Assembly: GCA_008638375.1 (NCBI GenBank)
Contig: CM018051.1
Location: forward strand, 32,337,740-32,401,739
DNA length: 64,000 bases
Direction of reading: 5' to 3'
Origin: Nyssa sinensis
Lineage: Eukaryota > Streptophyta > Magnoliopsida > Cornales > Nyssaceae
Shown: one piece after another, positions 24,866 to 36,307 of the stretch
How the letters are laid out: the number at the start of each line of letters is the position of its first letter
How positions within the stretch are numbered: position 1 is the stretch's first letter
Notes under the pieces: generated by a model
Database searches by the model: none
The model's input: only the letters and a program-made list of their open reading frames with translations
What the model was told of the DNA's origin: nothing
Translations under genes and position numbers: made by a program

Positions 24866-25020
24866 TACACATACACCACACACTCAATTGACACACACAC
24901 CAAACACATAAGCCACTTCTTTTCCCTTTTCTTTTTCTTTTTTTTTTTCTTTTTACTTGTATTTCAATACTTACATATATATATATATATATATAACAAT
25001 TTTTTTTTCAGGCCTCTACA
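23967..25020 (-). mobile_element. D1 U3-side segment; pyrimidine-rich and TA-rich
   Basis: Begins with the second ATCAG and ends TTTCAGGCCTCTACA. It is dominated by CT-rich tracts, TA microsatellites (about 24366-24395, 24835-24860, 24975-24995) and T runs. The 131-codon open frame at 24728-25123 is low-complexity and crosses the D1 boundary, so it is not a gene. Confidence 0.7.
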
Positions 25021-25756
25021 AATAGAGTACAATAGGCAATATATATACAAGAACTATAACATGGCTTCAATTATAACACATGCAGAGATCGGATTTTACT
25101 TACCTCTTATTGTATATAAATAGAAGGATCTAGACTGCTTTCTCTTTGCTATTCCATGTTCCTATTTTTGGGTTTTTTGGTGCAGTCCTTCCCTTTTTTC
25201 CTTCTGTTTCAACTTCTAGTTCCTCTCTAAATTTCCCAATGCTTCTCTACTCCTAACTTAGCCTCTCAAATCAGTCTTTCCCTTCCAATTTTCTCTACCA
25301 ACGCAACACCTATATATATATATATCACACACCAACTCCACCGCCTTGAATCTCTCTCTCTCTCTCTCTCGGTTTCTCCCCCTTCTACAACCCTCTTCCT
25401 TGACTTTATCTCTGATTTCCTTTTTTTTGAATGCAGCTTTGGATTAAATGCTTGCTTGTATATTGTGTTATATATATATATATTATATTACACACACGCA
25501 CACAACACACACATGAAATGTACCAACCGACACATACTACACACAAGCATGCATCCCACTTGCATCCTGCTGTTTGGCAGCTTCCCCTATTTTCTTTCTT
25601 ATTTATAATACATATATACACATATATACTATACTATGCATATATATATATATACATATATAAATACTTACTTGATACACATATACATATACTCATAGAT
25701 ATACGTGTATATTAGTTTCTGATCACACGCATATATACTAATATTAAATGTAGCAC
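25021..25756 (-). mobile_element. Element E 3' LTR, middle segment
   Basis: Matches 54598-55345 of the right E LTR throughout, including the CT tract, the TCACACACCAACTCCACCGCC stretch and the TA microsatellites. It is cut at its right end by element C. Confidence 0.85.
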
Positions 25757-26179
25757 TGTCACAACCCGAAACCCACCCTGTACGGATCTCGTATCACGAC
25801 CGCCACCCTTCGGCCTGGAGTCCTTAGGGTAAGGCTCACATAAGCAACAATATCGGATGGCGGTGCGGCCGTGGTTTGCGGAAGCGTGAAAAAAACTTTT
25901 TCTTTTCTTTTCTCATGTAAAACTTTCGCACATCCGTCCGGTACTGTAGCTCTTCATAGCGGTACGCATGAACATAAATTCAGAGCATAAATAGAAGTTC
26001 TAAAGTTTTATACATATTACATATTCGAATGCCTTTAGGGCTTAAGTACATATTGTCCAAAGTCTATTACATCATAATCCATCCAACTACAGATTCTACT
26101 ACTTCCAAAATTCCATAATCCTATATAGCCATTAGTCATTATCCCAAAATGGAGCACGACTCCCACTCATCATCAGTAC

Positions 26180-27084
26180 CTGAAAAATGTTAGGGAATGG
26201 GGTGAGCTTTGAGAAGCCGAGTGAGTAAATCCAACATTTGTCATGGGTTTTCAATTGGCAGAGGTTTCGTACATGAGAGGTTCATAAAATATTCACTGCC
26301 AATTGTTTATCCATTTTGAACATAGAGTACATGCATTCTTCATAAAGATAGCTTTGAAACATTTAAAGTATTCAAGCTAAACATACATTTCTTTAAATAG
26401 GGTATATGCATTTCAAAACATATAAACATGCACAGTGAAAAATGGGGATAAAACTTGCTTCCATTTGCAAAAGCGTTACTTCAAAACATATAAACATGCA
26501 TAGTAAAAATGGGGGTAAAACCTGCTTCCATTTTCAAAAGCGTTTGTCATCTTTTCATTTTCATTAATGGAATCTGTTTCGAACCAGACTCTCGTTTTAC
26601 TTTACGTGGAGATATCTCATTGCCTGGGGGATTAGATCCTGCTACCAAGAATTTCACATGATAGGTCAAATAAGTTCCGAAGAAATCCAAAATCCTAACT
26701 ATGTGGCTTTTTGACAGGTCAATTGAGTTTCGAAGAAACCTAAAATCCTGCATGTGTGCTTATGCACTATTATCTTGTAAAACATTTATCACATAACTTC
26801 TTCACATGGATACTTTTCATTAGTATTTAAAACATGTAGCATATAAATTTTGTAATAGAACTTCAAATACTTGGAATAATTAAATTCAGAATATTTAAGG
26901 AAATTCACATTTTACTCAGGCATGCTAAATATTTCGAAGAAAGGAACTTTATATAAAAACATTTAATGAGCATGTCATAACAGAATATTTTAAAACAAGA
27001 ATCGTATAAAGACTGAATTTGATATTTAAAACATTATTCAAATTCTTGGAATTAAATCTCCACTTCAAATGCAAGGTTGCTCAC
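26180..27084 (-). other. Predicted intron in C 3' LTR (905 nt)
   Basis: Donor CGTATAAG/GTGAGCAAC and acceptor TTCCCTAACATTTTTCAG/GTAC lie on the sense strand. The 5' LTR has the same pair at 40265 and 39361, also 905 nt apart and with the stronger donor GTGAGTAAC. The G1 equivalent is shorter (499 nt). Confidence 0.5.
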
Positions 27085-27503
27085 CTTATACGTCTAGGTT
27101 GGCGCTATTGATGTGCCTTTCCCTTTCCTTTGTAGTTCCTAAGAACAATTCATAATAGTCCATTAACTTCACATTCACTTCAAACATCTCCTAACGACGC
27201 TTCTTAACTTATGCTTACATCGTGTTAAATCCTAACTTAAATCTTAAGCACTATTTTCTTAACGTATACTCTTTTGGTAGCCTCATTAAATTTTAGGGTC
27301 GCTTTCTTAACTTCACATATTTACGTGTCATATTTTTTTATGCTTTATTTCATAATAAGGACCTCACCGTTGAGTCCGGAACGTCGAAAAAAGTCAATTT
27401 AAACCTTCTTGGACTTCCATTTGGCTTAAGAGCACATTAAGGGTAATTTGGTAATTTACACTTTAACGTGTCTTAATTTTTTTGGAGTCCTGTCTAGTGA
27501 AAC

Positions 27504-30500
27504 TGTCACGCCCCGAATTCCCGACCGAACCCAGGGACGCGACTGAGGCGAAACAAAAGAAGAAAATAAATATTAAAGTAAATAAATAGACGAATAAATA
27601 AATAACTAACAATTCAACTAATTTAACTAATCTAGATACAAGCCTATTCCACTAACATAACGCTACATCTATATATCTCTGTCAATACACATACATTCCC
27701 GGTTTATAAAAATTTCGGCAGAACCTCCTTTGTTTTTTGAGCCTTTTTCCCCCTGATAAACACAATACATCATATATATACAACAGTCACAATCTATCCT
27801 CACTCGATGGCCACAACTTTATCAAAGTTAAAGATACATCGCCTACTTATACAATCCATCACGTCTACTCCTACACTTAAACTAAAAGATCACAAATTCC
27901 ATATTTATTACAATATACAATGCCATTTCCATTAATATCAAAATACGCCCCAAGGGCCCAAATATTCTTCCAAATTTACTTCCTCCCTTTTCTCCAAGAC
28001 TTCATCAAGTCCCGCGTACCAGGATGCTTTATCTGAAACCTGTGCCCACGAATGGGTCAGCGCCAACATGCTGGTATGGTACAATACTAATGCAAGGAAC
28101 AAAATTAAGACGTGGCATGTGCAAGTGTACAAGTATGTCTACATGCCTCCCTAATCATGCATACAATACAATGGCAATGTAAAAACTACATCTGTATAAA
28201 AACCCTATATCACGTTCACAAATTCATCAACACAATGCACAGGCAATATGCGTGACACACCCATGCATCTCAATGTCACACCCATGTCTCATGATACGGT
28301 CCTTCCCCGCTGGCATGAGTACCGCCACGTATGTCTCCTTTTCGGTGCGCCCCCGATGGAACGGAGTACCAACGGCCGAGTTTTGGGTTTTTCACCACAG
28401 GACCTACGCCCTCATAATGCACCAGCACCTCGTGCTGACCCACACTATGCTTTCAGGAAATCACACTATGCCAATATGCCATGCTTTCATCATGCAACAA
28501 TACAGTCCAAATGAAACGTCACTTTCAAAAGCATATGCAACATTCTTTAAATAATGCATCACAATGAAGATCAAATCACAAGACTTCATCCACAATGCTA
28601 CGTGTCATACTTAATCAATCTCAACACTTACGCAAACCCATGTGTCACAATATCAACAATCCTTCTAAAACAGAAATCACATATGATGACAATTCAAGAA
28701 GTAAATCACAACTCTCAAATAATCATAAAGAGCACGGAAACATATAAACAATCAACTCAAGGAAGCAATAATTCCTACGTGATCTTCTATCAGCAGATAA
28801 GCACAAGAAGCATTCAAGCAATATGCACATCAATCCTAATTTAATTCTATTCCTTACTTAGTAAAGTACCATACCTGACTAGGGCGTGTCTCAACCCTAG
28901 GATGTTGTGTCCACTATGCAGTCAAGTCAACAAAGATGTCCCCAAGCTTCTATTGAATCAACCTCTTTGATTCTCTCTATTGCAGTGGCCCCTCAATAGA
29001 ACTCAAACCAAATAAATCCCATCCATCAGATATTGAAGAACTTTCCCTTCCTCTCATCAGATTTCTGTGCAGAGTCTTCCCAATCAGTTGCTTCAATTTC
29101 TACAAGCAAGGTTAAGACCTATAGCCCCCAACAATTTCACCACTGTAAGGTTGAAGCTACAACTAATATTGCATTACTTCCCTCAGTCAATGGGCCCTTC
29201 AAGCTGCAAGTCACTTAGAAACCGCAGGTGACTCCTATGAAAACCCCACGTCAAAACTCTCAATTTATCCCATGTTTCCTCACTAACAAAATAGACAACA
29301 ACCTGCTAACTACCGCAACATTTCATCCACTGCACAATCTCATCTCCAAATCGAGCTACTTCGGGTTTGCATCAGAATGCACATTGGTTCTGCCATGGAC
29401 TCCAGCACAGAACATTGACTAGTGCCGTCAATGTCACAAGTGTCAATCAACTGTCTTGTTCCAGCCTCCAACTGGTAGCTTCCCACCTAGGCCACCACCA
29501 ATTGCCTCTCCTCACATCTCACTTCTCTTGGTTTTCATCACACCAAGACCCCTCCTGCTGCCCCAATAGTATTCAGACTAACCCAACATCAACCTTATTT
29601 CATATCAATTCAATCTCTTAAAGACCCTTCACCCGAACCAAATCAATAGCCCTCAAGAATCCATTTTTAATTCTTTAAGATGCTGACACAAAATCAGACC
29701 ACCCAATTCCTTCCCTCAGCTTGAATTCATTAGCAGAATCATTATAACCCAATCCATAAATTCATAAACCACCATACTGCCATCAACCCTTTCAACCTGG
29801 GAGTAAAAAACTCAGTATTTTTCAAAACCATTACATGACATCCCACTAACGGCTAAAACCAGTGAACCTTCCTCATCACCCATTTGACAATTCTGGTTCA
29901 CCCAAACTGGATAAAAAATCTTCAAGAACAGCTTGTGAACAAAATAAGGTCTGCAATTTCACCAGTAAATGTATCATCTGAGAAATAAATGCAATCCCCT
30001 TTTAAACCAGCAAAACCACGAGCAGAAACAGAATAAGAGCAGTCATCACCCACAACCAGAGCATAGACATGTCCGGCAGGTCCACTAAGGCTCAGGTCTA
30101 AGGCGGTTTGGACATTCCATGCCTTAACAACATTTGGTAGACCCACAAATACCCATGGCCCTTTACTGAGCATACAGCCCACTTCAGCACCCCAAATTAA
30201 TCAAACCCACAAAACCTTCACACCGCAACATCATCAATACACCCAATTTCGAGTCACAATAGTTAACTTGCTCAATCTGCTGCTCTACTTCAAACCCAAA
30301 CAGCCACACACACACAAACCGCAACACAAATCAAGCCCTATATATATACACATATATATGTATACATATATCCACGCACAAGCTTCACAACACAGCAATT
30401 ATATATATATATATATGTACCTCTGCACTGCTACTGGATTCGAACAACCCAACGGACTGATTTAACCGCAAAGATCTCGGCTTCGAAGCCCAACCATACT

Positions 30501-31127
30501 GCCGTTACTCCTCCTCCTCCTTCCCGAACTGCCATAACTATATATATATGTGCATCGATCTCCTCCACCGTCATCGTCATCACTTGCTCATCTCACCGAC
30601 CAAAACCGAGTTGGATTTAGCCCGTCAAAAAATCTGAATCCGTGAGAACACCGAGTGGACTGATGCGGGATCGTTGGCAACGGAGGCCGACCTGGCACGC
30701 TTGAAGACCGAGGCCACCGTCGGATTCCCCCCTCCGTCGCCCCTCTTCTCCTCTCTTCTTCTCTCTCTTTTTCCCTTTTCTCTTTTTCTCTTTCTCTCTT
30801 TTCTTTTCCTGTTCTTACGCGACTTCTCCTCCCCTGTTTTCTATTTCTTCTCGGTTTCTCCTTCAGTTTCTCTCTACACTTGAACACATACCACACATTA
30901 TATGTCCAAAGCTGCCGACACTCACCACACATTACATCCTTCTTTATTTATTTATTTATTTAATTTTTTTTTTAATAACTTCCTTTAGAAATTTAACGGA
31001 CATATATATATATGTATATACCTTTTTAATATAAATTTATAATTCGTATCAATCCTATGGATTCATCCTGGCACTTGGTTAATCGGTTTAAATATTTTAT
31101 TTTATTTTTTTTTTTCAAATCTCTACA
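27504..31127 (-). mobile_element. D2, giant solo LTR (3.62 kb) nested in C 3' LTR
   Basis: Starts TGTCACGCCCCG and ends AAATCTCTACA. Perfect GAAAC duplications lie at 27499-27503 and 31128-31132, and the C 5' LTR shows the empty site near 40685. The U5-side half aligns with D1, and in reverse with D3. The central part (about 29000-30300) is less alike between D1 and D2, and D2 holds a gene-like fragment there (29922-30182). The U3 side has a purine-rich leader on the minus strand (about 30720-30870). No gag or pol. Confidence 0.86.
29922..30182 (-). pseudogene. Possible captured host-gene fragment, DUF295 (F-box-associated) like
   Basis: An 86-codon minus-strand frame has normal protein-like composition, unlike the low-complexity frames around it. 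Residues about 57-68 read GLKGDCIYFSDD, which resembles the GLKGNCIYFTDD-type motif near the C-terminus of plant DUF295/F-box proteins. Preceding residues contain a hydrophobic VYALVVGDD segment. The frame ends at a TGA after FTSCS and nothing alignable to a longer protein follows. It lies on the sense strand of D2 and I could not find it in D1, so it may have been captured by this copy. The assignment rests on one short motif and is tentative; it is certainly not a complete gene. Confidence 0.35.
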
Positions 31128-31576
31128 GAAACAAACCTTACCGTTGGTCTCAGAAAGTCCAAGATAATAAGAATACTCTAATAACTTGTCTTACTTGGAC
31201 ATCGGGCATATTAGGGGCAATTTGGTAATTTATATTTTGACGTCTCTTATTTTTATGGGTCCTTTCTCTGGAAACGAACCTTGCCATTGGGTCCAGAACA
31301 TCCAAAATAGTCAAAATACACTATAGGTTTACTTAATTTGGACTTCGTCTGCTTCATTTATGGCCTAGGGGCATTTTTGAAATGTTTTTCATTTAAATAT
31401 TATTAAATTAATATTAATTTAATTTCGGTTGGGCCACAGTACAATTTTTCAGAAGTTTTGGGCTCACAATCTAATTTCTCAATCTTTCAGTTTGAACCTG
31501 TGGGTTCACTCCCCTTTTAAGTGAATCGGTCTGGTTTTTACTGAACCAATCGGTTTGATCCGATTCAACATGTAAC

Positions 31577-31599
31577 GCTGACATCATGATGACGTCAGT
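31577..31599. promoter_or_regulatory. Paired TGACGTCA-type palindrome, C 3' LTR
   Basis: The first half-site has changed to TGACATCA, while the second is intact TGACGTCA. C-to-T change at a CpG would explain the loss. Confidence 0.45.
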
Positions 31600-32842
31600 C
31601 CTAACCTTTTAAGATTTTAAAAACTTAAGTAAAATGTCATAGTTTTAGGTTGCTTGAATCCTATTTAAGACGTCGGGTCAGGACCCAACTCGAGGTCCGA
31701 CACATGACCCGTCACTTTTCATCTTCTTCCTTCTTCTTCCCCAGTTTTGCCCTAATTTCTGATTTCTTTTCTTTTTGATTTCGTGATATTTTGGCCATGA
31801 TTTCTTACAGCTATCCATCCCAAATCGTTTCTGGACGTTAGGCTAACATTTTGCCATTAGTTTCAAGCTTTAGAACAGTGTGTAAGCTTGGTTCGAGCTC
31901 CAATAATGGCGACTGTAAATCGCTCATTGCATGCTCATTTCTAAACCTTTTCACGCATTGCTTGGTCTGTTATATTCTTTAAATCATGGCGGTTCAAACC
32001 GTGTTCCAAAAACAAGATCTAAAGCTCCATGGGTGAAGCTGGGTCACAAACCCGTGACCTGCAATTTTGTTTTTAGGGGCCTTAACCTGAGTGTTGGGGT
32101 CGTAGTTTTGGGTTTTTAGAACCCTCTTGAGGTCTGTTTGAGGTTCTAAGTGTCAGAACTTGGTTTCTTACAGGTCATTTCAGACCTGTTATAATAGAGG
32201 TCATCAATAACGGTTGTACACGGTTTGGTGTGTTACGAGCCCTATTGACCTTCCAAATCAGTTCCTGATAATTAGTAGTGTTAAAGTAATTCCATGCATG
32301 CTGTTGCTAGGGCCCAAAACATCAGAAACAATAGCAAAATTCTAACAAAAGTCAAACAGTTTGGGATTATACCTTCAATCAGATCCTCCATCTCTTAGGC
32401 TCGGTATGAGGTTGTTGGTTGTTGGCTCAGTTCCAGTCGTGAGCCTTTCAGTCCCTTCCTCTTTTCTTCTTGTATTCCGTCACATGGCCATGCACACATG
32501 CACACACATATTTCTTCACACAATGTCTTTCTCTTTAACCCACTCTCTCTCTACCCGAGCACACACATGGTTGCACACACACAGAGATCTGTTCTGATTT
32601 CCCTTTTCCCACACTCAAAAGATCTATATATATATATATAAGCATACATATACACATGTATATATATTTTTTTATGTTTTTACTTCGCTGCATGAAATCC
32701 AATTGGTGGGGGTGATGTGGCTGATGTGGGCTGATGTAAGCCAATGATGAAAGGTTTACATGTATGGCCATTGGCCAATTTGAGAGGCAGACCTGGGGTA
32801 ATTCAGTGTTATATACAATTCTGTTGTATATATAGGCACAAA

Positions 32843-32923
32843 GATGCTAGCAGCCAACTTGGTAAATTTTTTAGGTGCCATGTGCTTGCTTATTTAGGTT
32901 AAGGGTTCAAGTCCCCTTGGCCT
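32843..32923 (+). other. tRNA-like unit, antisense to C 3' LTR
   Basis: GCAGCCAACTTGGTAAAT forms the A-box-like side and AAGGGTTCAAGTCCCCTT forms a B-box stem-loop. A TATATATAGGCACAAAG stretch precedes it, as in B1. Confidence 0.45.
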
Positions 32924-33345
32924 TACTTTTGCCCCTTTTTTCCACATTTTGGGCTTAGGCCCTGTTTGGCTGGCACAGAATTCTGTTTCAGCTATTTCCT
33001 CCGTAATTTCTTTTCTGTTGCTCCTTTTTTGACGCAGTTTCTTCTGAGGGTTTCGTATTTCAGTTAGCTTCAATGTCAAGGGTCCCGTGTTGTTTATTAT
33101 TTATTTGGGATTTCTGTAGTTAGCTAATCTGTGTTCCATCAGTGTTAAAACAATATCATTTTACCTAATTAATTAATAATTAGGTTCGGGTATTATACCC
33201 TCATTTTTGGACGTGTTTAATTATTTTATCGGTCTATCGTAACCATTCAGAGATTCCCGATTAACTTTCTTAATTATTCTTTATGTCTGTTCTAACTAAT
33301 AATTAGCAAACTAATTATTAAATAAATCATGGTCGGGGTGTTACA

Positions 33346-33360
33346 TTCTTCCCCCCTTAA
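33346..33360 (-). promoter_or_regulatory. Polypurine tract of element C
   Basis: The minus strand reads AAGGGGGGAAGAA immediately before TGTAACACC of the 3' LTR. This primes plus-strand synthesis in LTR elements, and it fixes the element orientation. Confidence 0.9.
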
Positions 33361-35485
33361 AAGAGTTTTGTCCTCAAAACTCGAGTATTCTTAATTTCAA
33401 GAGTTCTAGCCTCCTTACGTCATTTCTATCTATCATCTTCATGTATCGAAATTAAACGATCAGTCTATATATATTAGAGTAGCAATTTAAGCATCAAACG
33501 GTGTACCTAATTGACTTTTTGAAGGCTGTGTAGCATGAGAAAATATATTGTACACTCGTCCATACCTCACAAGTTCCTTGCTTCCTCCTGAATTTTTAGC
33601 AGTTGAACCCTGTTTGTGTGGTGTAGCTGATGAAGCTATTATAGTAGGCTCCTTAGTGGCTAAGTTCCATTTTGGGCAATCCCTCATTCGATGCCCAGGT
33701 AATCCACATTTATAGCAGACTCCAGTACCTTGCCGACAGGGTGCATAGTGTTTCTTCTGACAATTAGGACAGGTAGGAATCTTTCCTGACTTCTGGCTAC
33801 CGTCACCCTTTTCATTGATAGTAGTCATACTCTTAGTCCCTATCTTAGTCTTTTTCATTTGTTGGGGTGCAAGGCTAATCTGTTTCTTATCCTTCTTTTG
33901 GGATAAAGCAATCCCAGCTCTCTCAAAGATTTTAGCTCGATCCACTACTGCATTATATGGGGGAAGTTCAAAAGGTTCAAGCCGGTATCTGATGCTATCC
34001 TTGAGACCACTTTCAAACTTCTTGGCTTTCAGATCCTCAGTTTGGACCATATGTGTAATACCCCGACCCGAGAATGTCGGGTAATATGACACGTATTTTG
34101 AGGGTATGAAAAATGGAAGTAAATATTATGTTTTTAAAACAATAATAAATTAATTTAATAAAATTAATTTATTAATATGAGAAATTAAGTATTTATTATG
34201 ATTAATATGAAATATGATGGTTAATTGGTAAAGTGTAATAAATTGAATAAACAATTTAATAATAAATTAAATATGACAAATTAAGTGAAAATATAAAAAT
34301 ATATATATACATATATATATATACCAGCCGTGTGTGTGAGTGTGGAGTAATATGTAAATTAAATATAATATATATATATATATGTATACATGAATAGATG
34401 AGAGGGAGACATGGGAATTAATATGGGTAAGGTGGCATGTACTTTATGTGTATATTATATGGCCATTAGGTGAAGATGAATAGGGAGAAGTATGGCTATG
34501 GTCTGATGGAGTAAGGGAGTGAAATGAGGGGCAATTAAGTGAGGTGATAGCCATTTAATTTCTCACCTATACAAATGGTCATACATGGCTTACACACAAG
34601 ATCTCCACCGATCAGCAATAGAGAAAAGAGAGGGAGAGTTCTGAGCATTTAGAAGAAGAGAAGAGAGGTCTCAGAGGAAGGAGGAAAGAGAGAAAGCCAT
34701 TGTTAGAGGTAAAACACCAAGAACCATTACTTTCTCTCTCTAGGAAATTTTGCATGCATAAACTGTTTTAGTTCTAGATTTTGTATATATGATGTTTTAA
34801 ACATATTTAGGCATGATTAAACATGAAATTAAGACATAAAAACACCTAGAACTACGTGACCCAACAGTGAACCGCCATTGAAGACCATGCTATAGCAGGT
34901 CTGAAATGATGGAAGCCAAACTCTTTTTGATGCATAGGGACTTCAAGAAGAAGTCATGAGAGTCATGAAGACCTATACCCGCGACCAAAAATCACAAGAA
35001 ACGACCCTCGACCATTGACTTGCAGGTTTCGGGTTTTCAACCCCAACCCTTAAACTTGCCTTTAAACCTACCCTTATGAACGAAAATTTAATCCCCATGA
35101 AGAGAGGATTAAAACAAGCAAAACCTCGTGAAAAACCATCGACAAACGAGCATGAACGACCCATGAACAGCTCGGATTATCGCGACTTAATTCGAGTCAT
35201 TGAGCTACATTCGAACCTCCAAATCAATGTAGAAGTGTTCTATAATGTATTAGGAGGTGTTTGGAAAAGAAAGCAGAAGAAACGGAGTTGTAGAAATCCA
35301 CGAAATAGGAAAAAAATGAAAACCTGCAACTAGGGCAACACTGGGAAGAAACGGGGAAGAAGATGAACAGTGGTGGTTCGGGTCAAATGGGTCAAATCGG
35401 GTTCGGGTCGGAACCCGACCCGTCGTATAAACGGTTAAGTGGGACGGCGTTGTTTATGCTTATGTTTAAATTTTAAACTATTAGG

Positions 35486-35508
35486 GCTGACGTCATCATG
35501 ACGTCAGC
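35486..35508. promoter_or_regulatory. Paired TGACGTCA palindrome, A-prime
   Basis: TGACGTCA occurs at 35488-35495 and 35499-35506. The two 11-bp arms around the single central C at 35497 are perfect inverted repeats. This is the best-kept copy of the motif in the window. Confidence 0.55.
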
Positions 35509-35744
35509 ATTACGCAATAAACCCAACCAGACCGGATTGGTTCAATTGAAATTGGACCGGTTCATTTGAGATAGGACTGAACCCACTGGTTCAGTCCGAA
35601 AGTTTTGAATATTTGATTTTGACCCCCAACTGTTCTACGGATTTACACTATGGACCAAATTTTGGAAAAATTATGCAAATATACCCCTGGAAAAATAATA
35701 AAATAATAAAATAATTTATTTAATTATTTTATTAAATAAGTAAA

Positions 35745-36170
35745 ATTACTAAATTACCCTTGGGTCATAAATAGGGCAAATGAAGTCCAAATTAAATAAA
35801 CGAATAGTGTATCCTTACTATTTCGGATATTTTGAAGCCAATGGTGGGGCCCGTTTTACGAGACGGGGCCCAAAAATTTAGACACGTTAAGGTATAAATT
35901 ACCAAAATACCCCTTGACCAAAAATGACAAGTTATATATGTAACCTTACTATCTCGGACCCTCTGAGTCCATTTGTGAGGTCTGTGACATGAGATGAGGC
36001 CCCGAAAAATTTAAGACTCCTAAAAATGTCAAAATGACCAAATTACCCCTAGTACACCAAAAGCCAAATTAAACCAAAGAAGGTCTAAACTGACTTTCTT
36101 CGACGCTCCGGACTCAATGGTAGAGTCTATTTGACCAAAAGAAATGTCCAAAAAATAAAAATACATAAAA
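35745..36170. repeat. Shared LTR module array, A-prime copy
   Basis: The sense strand shows three units with ATTACCCCTTGG or ATTACCCCTAGT, GTGGGGCCCGTTTTACGAGA-like and ATTTCGGATA or ATCTCGGACC blocks. It is the reverse-complement counterpart of 12880-13270. Confidence 0.65.
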
Positions 36171-36307
36171 TTTGATGAATAGCATCTGTCAGATGACTAT
36201 AAATTAAAGTGATGCCAAAGTACTAATCTACGGCATATACGAGGACATGACAGCACATCAACCTTAGAATAAAAATTTCTAACTCATAAATTGATCTTAG
36301 GTAAATC

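Larger units (their letters stand above)
3769..25020 (-). mobile_element. D1, giant solo LTR split by A1 and A2
   Basis: D1 begins TGTCACGCCCCG and ends CTCTACA. Its flanks are TATAG (3764-3768) and AATAG (25021-25025), a 4 of 5 match, and the right E LTR shows the uninterrupted site near 54597. Net length is about 3.44 kb after removing A1 and A2 with their duplications. Pieces are 3769-5562, 15290-15890 and 23967-25020. The first piece aligns with D2 (27504 onward) and, in reverse, with D3 (61.9-63.0 kb), including the stretch near 4080-4140. A shared module lies at 5065-5345. Sense is minus, inferred from D3, which has a TATA box and leader in the corresponding orientation. No coding region was recognised in D1. 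Confidence 0.8.
25757..33345 (-). mobile_element. Element C 3' LTR (3.96 kb net), interrupted by D2
   Basis: Aligns along its full length with 38938-48025. On the minus strand it starts TGTAACACCCCGACC and ends GGGTTGTGACA. In sense order it has a tRNA-like antisense unit (32843-32923), a TA-rich TATA region (about 32620-32660), a leader exon candidate down to GATTGAAG/GTATAATC (about 32372), GGGTC dyads near 31680, the TGACGTCA pair (31577-31599), shared modules (31128-31390 and 27345-27503), an exon-2-like relic (about 27086-27140; TTCTTAG/GAACTACAAAGG ... GGCACATCAATAG) and the second donor/acceptor pair. LTR-gene exon 1 is absent. Confidence 0.87.

Noticed and set aside
24728..25123. 131-codon ORF rich in Phe, Tyr, Ile and Leu
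   Set aside because: Translates T-runs, TA microsatellite and CT tracts, and crosses the D1/E boundary.
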